A stretch of 64,000 nucleotides of DNA from CAWEQO01 sp963811225. GTDB lineage: Bacteria; Chloroflexota; Anaerolineae; Anaerolineales; Anaerolineaceae. Positions 1-7,724 of this stretch are shown piece after piece; position 1 is the stretch's first letter; every line of letters starts with the position of its first letter. Made by a program: the position numbers and the translations under genes. The DNA lies in NCBI GenBank assembly GCA_963811225.1, contig CAWEQO010000001.1, positions 496,001 through 560,000 on the forward strand. Reading direction: 5' to 3'. The notes under the pieces are model-generated. The model had not been told where the DNA came from, made no database searches, and saw nothing but the letters and a program-made list of their open reading frames with translations.

Positions 1-1
1 C

Positions 2-874
2 ATGAAACGTTCGCGCAAGCCGCGAAGCCTCGGCCTTCGCACCGGAATTCAGATTTTCTTCTTCGCCTTGATCGCGCTGATCTCGGTCAATCACTCGCTG
101 GCGGAGGCGGGTCAGGGCCTGCCGTTCTTATCGACCGCATCGCTGCATGCGCTGTGCCCGTTCGGCGGCGTGGTCAGCGTTTACCAGGTTGCCACGGTGG
201 GCACATTCGTACAGAAAATCCACGATTCCTCGTTCATCCTGATGATCCTGGTGTTCCTGCTGGCGCTGCTGGCCGGGCCGGTGTTCTGCGGCTGGGTGTG
301 CCCGCTGGGCAGCCTGCAAGAGTGGCTCGGGGGAATCGGGCGCAAGCTGTTCAAGCGCCGCCGCTATAACCACTTCATCCCGGCCAGGATCGACCACTGG
401 CTGCGCTTCTTGCGCTACGGCGTGCTGGCCTGGTCGCTGTACATGACGGCGGTAACCGGCAAGCTGGTGTTTGCAGAGGTGGACCCCTACCATGCGCTGT
501 TCAACTTCTGGACCAGCGAGCTGGCGATCGGTGGGCTGGCGGTGCTGGGACTGACGCTGGCGGGATCGCTGTTTGTCGAGCGGCCCTGGTGCAAGTACGC
601 CTGCCCGTACGGCGCGCTGCTGGGGATGACCAACTGGATCCGGGTGTTCCGCATCCAACGCCAGGAGTCGACCTGCAAGCTGGACCGGGCCTGCGACCGG
701 GTATGCCCGATGAATATCAACGTCAGCGGCTCGACCGCCATCCGTGACCACCAGTGCATCAGCTGCCTGAAATGCACCTCCGAGAGCATCTGCCCGGTGG
801 CAGGCACGGTGGAACTGGCAGCCGGAAGATTGAAGACTTTTCCGGTCGAGCTGCCGGCAGGAGGTTTGAAATGA
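2..874 (+). CDS. NapH-like polyferredoxin membrane protein
   Basis: A 290-residue membrane iron-sulfur protein of the NapH/CcoG-like 4Fe-4S family, expected to pass electrons between the membrane and a periplasmic or cytoplasmic redox partner. It has an N-terminal hydrophobic segment (about 13-32), further membrane spans, and two CxxxCP motifs typical of NapH: CGWVCPLG near residue 97 and CKYACPYG near 200. Two ferredoxin-type clusters follow near the C-terminus (CxxxCP around 235 and CISCLKC...CP around 255-265). The ATG lies at the window edge, so a slightly upstream start or an operon upstream cannot be excluded. Its stop overlaps the next gene (ATGA), so the two are translationally coupled. 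The exact electron donor cannot be told from sequence. Confidence 0.85.
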   Translation: MKRSRKPRSLGLRTGIQIFFFALIALISVNHSLAEAGQGLPFLSTASLHALCPFGGVVSVYQVATVGTFVQKIHDSSFILMILVFLLALLAGPVFCGWVCPLGSLQEWLGGIGRKLFKRRRYNHFIPARIDHWLRFLRYGVLAWSLYMTAVTGKLVFAEVDPYHALFNFWTSELAIGGLAVLGLTLAGSLFVERPWCKYACPYGALLGMTNWIRVFRIQRQESTCKLDRACDRVCPMNINVSGSTAIRDHQCISCLKCTSESICPVAGTVELAAGRLKTFPVELPAGGLK

Positions 875-2115
875 GCCTGAACGCCAAGACTTTGGGCGCA
901 ATCATCGTGTTCGTGCTGTTTGGCGGCATCCTGGCGACCACGGCGACCGGCTGGTGGACGACCACCACCAGCAAGGTGCCGGTCACGTTCAGTGAGGGCG
1001 AGGCTGCCGGTGAGTACAACCCGGCCGACATCCGCGGCTCCTACACCTTCGGCGACATCGCGGCCAGCTTCGACGTGCCGCTGGCGGCGCTGCAAGCGGC
1101 CTTCGAGCTGCCGGAAGGCGCCGACCCGGCGGCGTATCAGGTCAAATCGCTGGAAGAGCGCTACGCCGACGCGGAAGTGGAGATCGGCACGGCCTCGGTG
1201 CGGCTGTTCGTGGCGCTGTACACCGGGCTGCCCTACGACCTGTCGCTGGGCGATTCCCTGCCCGCAGCCGCAGTCCAGGCGCTGCGGGAGCAGGCCAACC
1301 TGACGCCCGAGCGGCTGGCCTACCTGCAGACGCATACGGTCGGGGCGGCCCCGGCGGCCCCAGCGGTTGAACCGGCCGGGGCGGCCAGAGCGGATGCGCC
1401 CCAAGCCGAAGCCCCGCAAGCAGCCATCCCGCCGGAAGCAGCGCCCCAGGCGACCCCGGCGTCCGGCGCAGAGCACGCCACCGGCGATACGACCGTGCGC
1501 GGCAAGACCACCTTCCGTGAGGCGTTGGATTGGGGCGTGCCGCCGGAGAAGATCGAGGCGGTCATCGGAGGCCCGATGCCGAACCCGCTGACGGTGATCC
1601 GAGATTACTGCACCCAGAACGGGCTGGAGTTCGCGACGGTCAAGGAAGGGATCCAGGAAGAGGTTGACCTGGCGGCATGCCGGAAATTAATAACTATCGC
1701 ACGCCGAGGCGTGAGAGATGTAAGGGAAAATAGACACCGGGTTTCTGGCAGAAACCCGGTGTCTATCCTAATCCGTGCGCCAATAAGCGCCGCCACCGCT
1801 CTCGCGATCCATGAGGTGGTATTCGATCATGCCGCGGCGCAGGGAGGCGGTATCGTCGTTGAATCGGGAGAGGATCTCATTCACCTGCTTCTCGGTGTAA
1901 CGCTCGCCCGGTTCGAAGGCTCGCAGCACGTAGCGCAGCAGCGCCTGGAACTTCTTCTCTTGGGCCGGGAAGGCGGTGATGCGGCCTTCCGGGTCGACGA
2001 AGCTGCGCAGCACCTTGCGCTCGTAAGCGTCTTCGGTCACGTCTTTCGACAGGTTGGGCAGGTTCTCCTCGTGCAGCAGCTGCTGGGCCATCTCTCGCAG
2101 CGTGTCCGTTTGTAA
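871..2115 (+). CDS. membrane-anchored RGxxTF-repeat protein, frame runs on past its likely end
   Basis: Starts at the ATGA overlap with the NapH-like gene, so it is probably an accessory to it. Residues 8-28 form one membrane anchor. Two related modules follow, beginning IRGSYTF (about 54-60) and VRGKTTF (about 209-215). Each is followed by a short D/WGVP- or FDVP-type helix, and a Pro/Ala-rich linker (about 158-205) separates them. I know similar modules beside polyferredoxins but cannot name a function. The credible part ends near residue 270 (base about 1690). After that the frame stays open through the hairpin at 1730-1766 and into the antisense of the ArsR-type gene, giving about 140 residues of shadow sequence. 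A one-base shift near 1680 would meet TAA at once, so the natural stop has probably been lost by a small indel. Function unknown. Confidence 0.6.
   Translation: MSLNAKTLGAIIVFVLFGGILATTATGWWTTTTSKVPVTFSEGEAAGEYNPADIRGSYTFGDIAASFDVPLAALQAAFELPEGADPAAYQVKSLEERYADAEVEIGTASVRLFVALYTGLPYDLSLGDSLPAAAVQALREQANLTPERLAYLQTHTVGAAPAAPAVEPAGAARADAPQAEAPQAAIPPEAAPQATPASGAEHATGDTTVRGKTTFREALDWGVPPEKIEAVIGGPMPNPLTVIRDYCTQNGLEFATVKEGIQEEVDLAACRKLITIARRGVRDVRENRHRVSGRNPVSILIRAPISAATALAIHEVVFDHAAAQGGGIVVESGEDLIHLLLGVTLARFEGSQHVAQQRLELLLLGREGGDAAFRVDEAAQHLALVSVFGHVFRQVGQVLLVQQLLGHLSQRVRL
1730..1766. terminator. bidirectional hairpin between convergent genes
   Basis: Perfect 17-bp arms (ATAGACACCGGGTTTCT and its complement) around a 3-base loop. 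It sits directly after the end of the ArsR-type gene on the minus strand and where the plus-strand gene should end. Confidence 0.75.
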
Positions 2116-2340
2116 AGAGTAGATGTAGTAGTGGCCCTCGGTGCGCGAGCTGACCAGCCCGGCCCTGGACAGGCGCGAGAGGTGGTGCGAGACGGTCGAG
2201 ACGCCCAGACCGAGCGTCTCGGCCAGATTCTCCACCGAAGAGGGCTGCTGTGCCAGCAAACCCACGATCTTGAGGCGGTTCTCGTCGGCCAGGGCCTTGA
2301 AGAACGCCAGCAGACCTTCCATTTGTTCTTGTTCGTTCAT
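1768..2340 (-). CDS. ArsR-family HTH regulator with C-terminal DUF2087
   Basis: A 190-residue regulator. Residues about 5-85 form an ArsR-type winged helix (LADENRLKIVGLLAQQP, then STVSHHLSRLSRAGLV). Residues about 110-190 match DUF2087 (GRITAFPAQEKKFQALLRYVL, FEPGERYTEKQVNEIL, LRRGMIEYHLMDRE, ending in YWR). No metal-binding cysteines are seen in the HTH, so a metal signal is not indicated. A consensus promoter and a palindrome at 2360-2377 lie just upstream, which suggests autoregulation. It is convergent with the polyferredoxin pair. Family assignment is firm; ligand and targets are unknown. Confidence 0.9.
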   Translation of the reverse strand: MNEQEQMEGLLAFFKALADENRLKIVGLLAQQPSSVENLAETLGLGVSTVSHHLSRLSRAGLVSSRTEGHYYIYSLQTDTLREMAQQLLHEENLPNLSKDVTEDAYERKVLRSFVDPEGRITAFPAQEKKFQALLRYVLRAFEPGERYTEKQVNEILSRFNDDTASLRRGMIEYHLMDRESGGGAYWRTD

Positions 2341-2359
2341 AACGATATCCTTTAAAACG

Positions 2360-2407
2360 TTTCTATATTGATAGAAATGATTTTATCACGATCGGAAGGA
2401 ATGTCAA
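2360..2407 (-). promoter_or_regulatory. promoter and operator of the ArsR-DUF2087 gene
   Basis: On the minus strand, TTGACA (2402-2407) lies 16 bases from TAAAAT (2380-2385). Immediately downstream is a perfect inverted repeat, TTTCTAT-4-ATAGAAA (2360-2377), which covers the predicted transcription start. The arrangement fits autorepression by the adjacent ArsR-type protein. The operator assignment is inferred from position and symmetry only. Confidence 0.65.
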
Positions 2408-2549
2408 GCCCTTCGCAATATTCCCCCGCTTCAAAGAAGCGATCTGGTATACTGCAAGCATCACACCCGGGTTTTCCGGCGCTCGGGGCGTGGGTAGAAA
2501 GATTTTATTGGAATTTAGCCAGCCGGAAATCTTTTAGGAGGTGGGAAAT

Positions 2550-2786
2550 ATGGCCGAGTTAATGAAAAATGATGTCGAGAACCTTTGGAACGAAATGGGC
2601 AACGACCACAGCTGGGGCTCTCTCGTTCGTGTGCTGAATGACCATAAAGACAAGGCGAAGGGCATCGACGATTCGACGGTGGACATGCTGATTATGCAAT
2701 CGAAGAAGATGCAGAAATCCGGCAAGCCATTCCCGAAATCGGCCGATGCGCTGCACGAGACCTTGAGCGAAAAGGTCAGCAGCTAA
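2550..2786 (+). CDS. small hypothetical protein
   Basis: A 78-residue charged, soluble protein that begins MAELMKNDVENLW. The ATG is chosen over an in-frame GTG nine bases upstream because AGGAGG (2536-2541) is correctly spaced for it. No membrane segment, cysteine pair or known motif is visible. An extended -10 (TGG-TATACT, 2458-2463) about 85 bases upstream may be its promoter. It stands alone and is followed by a strong hairpin. I do not recognise the family. Confidence 0.75.
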   Translation: MAELMKNDVENLWNEMGNDHSWGSLVRVLNDHKDKAKGIDDSTVDMLIMQSKKMQKSGKPFPKSADALHETLSEKVSS

Positions 2787-2797
2787 TTATTCCTGTT

Positions 2798-2838
2798 AAA
2801 ACATAGAGGTGGATGCGCTGCATCCACCTCTATGTTTT
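2798..2838. terminator. hairpin terminator
   Basis: Perfect 19-bp arms (AAAACATAGAGGTGGATGC and its complement) with a 3-base loop, ending in a T-run on the plus strand and an A-run before the stem. It can serve both convergent genes. Confidence 0.85.
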
Positions 2839-2851
2839 TAACAGTCATTCT

Positions 2852-4900
2852 TTACTCCACTCGGACACGCACGGCGCGGACGACGATGCGCAATCGATAC
2901 CGGTTTGTGGTTTCGTCCCAACCTTTGCATGTGATCAGGGTGATCCAGTCCATGTCTTCGTGCTGGAATACGCCCATGTCTTGCGGCGAGACCTGCTTGG
3001 TGGAACGCACCTCATACACGTAGCGTTCGCCCCAGGCCTCCACCAACACCGTGTCGCCGTAGCGCAGGTTCTCCAGTTGAGCGAAGGGACCCGGATAGCC
3101 GTTCTGCAAGTAGGCGTGGCCGGTCAGCACGGTGTTTCCAGACCAGGTGGGGAAGGCGGTGCCTTCCAGATAACCGGCGTTATTATCCAGCCAGGCCAGG
3201 TCCCAGCCATCGTCCAGGGCAGGGACGCCGACAATGGGCACCTTGACGCCCAGGCGCGGGAACGCCAGCTGCAGATCGGTATCCTGGTAGGCCTTGGCGG
3301 CCGGCTGCGCCAAAAGCGGGGTTACGACCCCGGGGGCGAAACCGGTGTTGGGCAGCCACCAGCCGGTCAGCACCTTCCACAGCTCAGAGCCATCGTCTCG
3401 GTTTGTGGCGTTGAAGAACAGCAGTTCGCCCATGCTGGTCAAGTCGTTCGGGCTCGAAGACGCCGGACCGCGGGCGATATCCTGCACCAAATGGGCGGAG
3501 GTGTAGGGCGCCTCGCTCAGCCAGACCTCGCGGCCGTACTCCGGATCGATCGCGGTGAAGAACAGAGTCTTTACCGCGGGGGTCAGATCCGTTGGATCAG
3601 AAGTGCCGGGACCGCTGTTGATATCGGCTACCTGGAAGGTGGTATCGTCTTTGTAGGGTGGCTCGCTGCGCCACAGCTCGTAGCCGTCCACCGGCTTATA
3701 GGCCGTGAAGAACAGTGTCGTGCCGATGGAGGTCTTATTTTTGGCAAAAGAAGACTTTGCAGCGATAGACACCGGGCTCGCCGAGTTATTGGTCACGTCG
3801 TTAACATCGGCCACCCGGTTGGTGGTAGTTGGCTCGTAGGGCGGCTCAGTCTTCCACGGCTCGAAGCCAATCAGGCCGATATTGGCGGTGAAGAATACCA
3901 TGTCGCCGATTGCGTACAGGTCGTAAGGCAAGGAGCCCTGCCAGCAGTACGGCGCGAATTCGTCCATGTCAAGTTCATCCGGGTTGAAATTCACACAGAC
4001 ATCGAAATTATTCAGCGGGCGGGTACTCTCGGGTGTAAAAGGAGATTCGGTCAGAAATATCTCCGTTCCCCAGTCTGGATCGACCGCGGTGAAGAACAGC
4101 TTTCCGTCGACAGGGGTCAACTCTTGCGGGTTGGCGGAGCCCGAGGGGTTGATCTTTGACACCTGCTGAGCGCTCGTGTACGGCGGGCCGCTCATCCACA
4201 GCTCACGGTGGTAGCCATTGGTGGCGGCGAAGAACAGGTTCCAGCCAATTTTGGTCAGGTGATCGGGCTTGGAGCCGGGGCCACCCACGTAAATGTCCGC
4301 AACCATCTCGGCGGAATTGAAGGGTGACTGGGTCTTCCAGAGCTCGATGCCGTGGCTGCCATCCTCGGCGGCGAAGAACAGGTCATTGCCGAGTGGGGTA
4401 AGCTGGTGCGGAATCGAGGCATCGAGGCCGGGGTTGATATCGGCGACCAGGCGGGCCGAATTGAAGGGCGGCTCACTGATCCACAGCTCGCGGCCATGCT
4501 CGCTGTCTTCGGCCGTGAAGAACAGCGAATTGCCATGCACGGTCAGGTTCTCGGGGAACGAGCTGTCAGCGCCCGGGTTGACATCCGCCACCAGGATCTC
4601 GTCTGTGTAGGGCGGCAGGCTCATCCACAGCTCGAAGCCGGTATTATCGCCGGCCGCGCTGAAAAAGACAGCTGAACCGATGACCGTCAGGTTTTGCGGG
4701 TTGGAGCCGGTCTTACCAGGGAACAGGTCGGTTACAACCGAGGCGGCAAAATCTGATTCATCTGTTCCGGTGACCGGATCGGGCGATGAATAAGCCCCAA
4801 CCGGCGCAACCGGGGCGAGCATGCCCGCCATAACGACAACAAAAATGAGCGCCTTCCAGAATCTTCCAAGGCGCTTGAATGGGTTCATGATACCATCCAT
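2852..4900 (-). CDS. secreted ELW-repeat protein fused to a C-terminal sortase
   Basis: 682 residues. A basic start and hydrophobic segment (about 17-36) form a signal peptide or anchor. Residues about 50-510 hold roughly nine degenerate repeats centred on ELW or variants (near 90, 138, 186, 233, 280, 347, 408, 458, 506). Each has the pattern LFFxAxD..G.ELWxSEPP...VADINPG..S.P..LT. This matches the ELWxxDGT-type secreted repeats that probably form beta-propellers. Residues about 540-682 are a sortase domain with His595 (LTGHAY), Cys658 (TLITC) and Arg667/669. An LPNTG motif at 516-520, within LPNTGFAPG, joins the two halves. GGGAGGAAGAGC before the ATG supports the start. The protein likely attaches to or remodels surface proteins. 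No substrate operon is adjacent, apart from its own LPNTG. Confidence 0.88.
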   Translation of the reverse strand: MDGIMNPFKRLGRFWKALIFVVVMAGMLAPVAPVGAYSSPDPVTGTDESDFAASVVTDLFPGKTGSNPQNLTVIGSAVFFSAAGDNTGFELWMSLPPYTDEILVADVNPGADSSFPENLTVHGNSLFFTAEDSEHGRELWISEPPFNSARLVADINPGLDASIPHQLTPLGNDLFFAAEDGSHGIELWKTQSPFNSAEMVADIYVGGPGSKPDHLTKIGWNLFFAATNGYHRELWMSGPPYTSAQQVSKINPSGSANPQELTPVDGKLFFTAVDPDWGTEIFLTESPFTPESTRPLNNFDVCVNFNPDELDMDEFAPYCWQGSLPYDLYAIGDMVFFTANIGLIGFEPWKTEPPYEPTTTNRVADVNDVTNNSASPVSIAAKSSFAKNKTSIGTTLFFTAYKPVDGYELWRSEPPYKDDTTFQVADINSGPGTSDPTDLTPAVKTLFFTAIDPEYGREVWLSEAPYTSAHLVQDIARGPASSSPNDLTSMGELLFFNATNRDDGSELWKVLTGWWLPNTGFAPGVVTPLLAQPAAKAYQDTDLQLAFPRLGVKVPIVGVPALDDGWDLAWLDNNAGYLEGTAFPTWSGNTVLTGHAYLQNGYPGPFAQLENLRYGDTVLVEAWGERYVYEVRSTKQVSPQDMGVFQHEDMDWITLITCKGWDETTNRYRLRIVVRAVRVRVE

Positions 4901-5160
4901 GCTCTTCCTCCCCAGTTTGTACCAGTGATTTCCCGGTTGACTGAGATTGCTGCCAGTCGACTGGTTGATTCCAATGAATTACCCACTAATTTGGAAATGA
5001 GATTACCGAATAAGGAAATGCCGTGTTAATCCATTCTAGTTTATTATAAAAGAGAACCGAGAATTTGCACCTTAAGACATCGGGTTTTGCTCATCTTTGC
5101 AAGGGATGGTTAGTAGAGGCTGCCCTCGGACATGAAAATATCGGCCGACTTTAAGACTAT

Positions 5161-5189
5161 TTGACAAGCATTCCGAGATATGTTACTAT
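5161..5189 (+). promoter_or_regulatory. metK promoter
   Basis: TTGACA (5161-5166), 17-base spacer and TACTAT (5184-5189), about 35 bases before the SAM-I riboswitch. Confidence 0.75.
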
Positions 5190-5217
5190 CGCTTCAACTA
5201 AATACGCCCCAAAGGCG

Positions 5218-5339
5218 CTTCTTATCCAGAGAGGTGGAGGGACCGGCCCTGTGAAACCTCGGCAACCTGGAAGAACGCAGGCAACTGCGAACCGACAAGG
5301 TGCCAATTCCGTCAGAGGGATCGTCTGGAAGATAAGAGG
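5218..5339 (+). ncRNA. SAM-I (S-box) riboswitch
   Basis: The conserved S-box signatures occur in order. The P1 strand CTTCTTATC is followed by AGAGAGGTGGAGGGA, GTGAAACCTCGGCAACC, AAGGTGCCAATTCC and the closing P1 strand GATAAGAGG. With SAM bound, P1 forms and leaves the downstream terminator free to fold. Without SAM, ATAAGAGGG (about 5332-5340) can pair with CCCCCTTAT (5356-5364) and block the terminator. It controls metK, the SAM synthetase gene, which fits feedback by the enzyme's own product. Confidence 0.95.
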
Positions 5340-5354
5340 GCTGCCATGCCGTAT

Positions 5355-5391
5355 GCCCCCTTATGAACAAACCAGAGGGGCAATTTTTTTT
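5355..5391 (+). terminator. riboswitch-controlled intrinsic terminator
   Basis: GCCCC (5355-5359) pairs with GGGGC (5377-5381), followed by eight T residues. The 5' arm overlaps the antiterminator partner of the riboswitch P1 strand, giving mutually exclusive folds. Confidence 0.8.
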
Positions 5392-5409
5392 CATAAGGAG
5401 AACCGCTGA

Positions 5410-6672
5410 ATGAATACAACCTTCATGAACTCCCCGTGTTACCTGTTCACATCGGAATCGGTAACTGAGGGGCACCCCGATAAGCTCTGCGATCAGGTCA
5501 GTGACGCGGTGCTGGACGCCTGTCTCGAACAGGACCCTTATTCGCGGGTTGCGTGCGAAACGGCCACCAAGACCGGCTTCGTAATGGTGCTGGGCGAGAT
5601 CACCACCCACGCCTTCGTCAACTTCAACGACCTCGTCCGTCAGGTCGTCATCGAGATTGGGTACGACGACAGCAATAAAGGCTTCGACGGCAACACCTGT
5701 GCAGTGCAATCGGCGATCGCCAGCCAATCGGGCGACATCGCCATGGGTGTCGATAAGGCGCTGGAGGCCAAGACCGGCGAGATGACCGACGCACAGATCG
5801 AGGCGATCGGCGCGGGCGACCAGGGCATGATGTTCGGCTATGCCTGCAACGAGACCGACGTGCTGATGCCGATGCCAATCTACCTGGCCCACAAACTCAC
5901 CCGCCGGCTGGCGGAAGTCCGCAAGAACGGCACACTGCCCTGGCTGCGCCCGGACGGTAAGTCACAGGTGACGGTGGAATACCATTACGGCAAGCCCGCC
6001 CGGATCCACACGGTGGTGATCAGCACCCAGCACGCGCCCGAGATCTCGCAAGAAGAGATCCGCAAGCAGATCATCGAGCACGTCATCCTGCCGGTGCTGC
6101 CGGCCGATATGGTGGATGAAGACCTGAAAGTCTACGTCAACCCGACCGGTCGCTTCGTCATCGGCGGTCCGATGGGCGATGCGGGCGTGACCGGCCGCAA
6201 GATCATCGTCGACACCTACGGCGGTATGGGCCGGCACGGCGGCGGCGCTTTCTCGGGCAAAGATCCGACGAAGGTGGACCGCTCGGCTGCCTATGCGGCG
6301 CGCTGGGTTGCGAAGAACGTCGTGGCGGCCGGTTTGGCCGACCGCTGTGAGATCCAGTTGGCGTATGCAATCGGCGTAGCCCGCCCGTTGAGCATCAACG
6401 TGGAGACCTTCGGCACTGGCGTGATCTCAGATGACGAGATCGCCAAACTGATCGACGAGAACTTCGACCTGCGCCCGGGCGCGATCATTCGCGACCTGGA
6501 CCTGCGCCGGCCGATCTACCGGCAATTGGCCGCCTACGGTCATTTCGGCCGCGACGACCTGAACCTGACCTGGGAGCGTACCAACAAGGCCGAGGCGCTG
6601 CGCAAAGCGGCCGGGCTGGACAACGGCTCCGTATCGGTGGAAGTCAAGCAGGCGCTGTCGGCTTCGGATTAA
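5410..6672 (+). CDS. metK: S-adenosylmethionine synthetase
   Basis: 420 residues, full length for MetK. It makes S-adenosylmethionine from methionine and ATP in the cytoplasm. Visible signatures are SVTEGHPDK with His22 and Asp24 near the start, the GAGDQGMMFGYA signature at 134-145, and the P-loop-like GGGAFSGKD at 277-285 followed by a conserved TKVDRS. AAGGAG lies 10 bases before the ATG, just downstream of the riboswitch terminator, so expression is set by SAM-sensitive attenuation. It is a single-gene unit closed by a terminator. Assignment is secure. Confidence 0.97.
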   Translation: MNTTFMNSPCYLFTSESVTEGHPDKLCDQVSDAVLDACLEQDPYSRVACETATKTGFVMVLGEITTHAFVNFNDLVRQVVIEIGYDDSNKGFDGNTCAVQSAIASQSGDIAMGVDKALEAKTGEMTDAQIEAIGAGDQGMMFGYACNETDVLMPMPIYLAHKLTRRLAEVRKNGTLPWLRPDGKSQVTVEYHYGKPARIHTVVISTQHAPEISQEEIRKQIIEHVILPVLPADMVDEDLKVYVNPTGRFVIGGPMGDAGVTGRKIIVDTYGGMGRHGGGAFSGKDPTKVDRSAAYAARWVAKNVVAAGLADRCEIQLAYAIGVARPLSINVETFGTGVISDDEIAKLIDENFDLRPGAIIRDLDLRRPIYRQLAAYGHFGRDDLNLTWERTNKAEALRKAAGLDNGSVSVEVKQALSASD

Positions 6673-6692
6673 CCTTACCCTCGCTCGTATCG

Positions 6693-6726
6693 AAACCCCA
6701 GGCACTGCACCCCGCCTGGGGTTTTT
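6693..6726 (+). terminator. metK terminator
   Basis: 11-bp arms AAACCCCAGGC / GCCTGGGGTTT followed by more T residues. The next 120 bases hold a low-complexity imperfect palindrome built from tandem GATCGGG-like words (about 6728-6845). Confidence 0.85.
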
Positions 6727-6848
6727 GCTGGGTAGAAGTGGGGGAGTGGGGAGTAGTGATTTGGGATCGGGGATCGGGGATCGGGGAATGAGTGATGCGC
6801 TCCTCATTCCCTGATTACCTGATCCCTACTCCCTGATCCCCTAATCCC

Positions 6849-7607
6849 TCACAACCTCGAATATACAGAAATAATTAAGCCGACCGTCGACAATAAATTA
6901 CACAAGCAATGAAACACAATTGATATGACGATATTTTTCTTCCTCCATGCAATCAATGCAGCAGGAAAAAACGCAGAAATTCTAAATAAGTTATTGAATG
7001 GAAGCCAAAAATGATATAACGAAAACAGTATCGTGATGATAAGCGGCGCAAAATTGCCATATCTACTTATTTTAGAAGTAAGGTATCCTCTAAAAAATAG
7101 TTCTTCTACAATCGGACCAACAATAACATTAAGAATAAAGTATCCGACAAAGGTTACCAGCAAAACGTCCTTTGAAAACTGTTTAAAATATTCAATATTG
7201 TTCCAATCAAAATATGCCGGCATACTCTGTGTTAGCTTACTTGAAAGCGGAGCAAGCAAGTTGTTTTCGAATGGCGCTACGGTTACAGACATAATTCCTG
7301 CAAAACCAAACAAGAAAATCCCATATAGAAATATTTTCCACCAACTCATTTTGTTGTAATTGGCAAATGCACTTTTTAAAGAATAACTACCGTATTCTTT
7401 TTTACTTGCATTTAAAACTACACCGAGTTCAATAGGAAATAAAATTAATGCAGCACAAATAAAAAAAAGTAAAAGTGAAGGAATTGTATGTTTCAGTCCT
7501 ACTGTAAAAATATACACACTCGTCGATATTGAAGAAGGAATAAAAACCGCCCACAATATCTTTTGCAAACTTATTTCTTTTTGTACGTTTGCTTTATATG
7601 TTGTCAT
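6849..7607 (-). CDS. CPBP-family intramembrane protease
   Basis: 252 residues, strongly hydrophobic with about seven or eight membrane spans. It belongs to the CPBP (CAAX prenyl protease 2/bacteriocin-processing, ABI) family of membrane glutamic or metallo-proteases. Motif 1 is EELFFRGYL (about 171-179), motif 2 is SLYHFWLP (about 195-202) and a late His-x4-Asn lies in HCLCN (about 237). GAGGTG precedes the ATG. Base composition is clearly richer in A and T than the neighbours, with AAA/ATA codons, so it was probably acquired recently. Substrate unknown; such proteins process peptides or act in bacteriocin self-immunity. Confidence 0.85.
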   Translation of the reverse strand: MTTYKANVQKEISLQKILWAVFIPSSISTSVYIFTVGLKHTIPSLLLFFICAALILFPIELGVVLNASKKEYGSYSLKSAFANYNKMSWWKIFLYGIFLFGFAGIMSVTVAPFENNLLAPLSSKLTQSMPAYFDWNNIEYFKQFSKDVLLVTFVGYFILNVIVGPIVEELFFRGYLTSKISRYGNFAPLIITILFSLYHFWLPFNNLFRISAFFPAALIAWRKKNIVISIVFHCLCNLLSTVGLIISVYSRL

Positions 7608-7724
7608 AGGTCACCTCATATGCCGCTTTTTTACTTATTCGTCTAAAAAATGGAAACTTTCGAACTTTTCCAAACACTTTGAAGCCAGCACCCGGATATT
7701 CGACACTACCTTCGATAATCAGCA

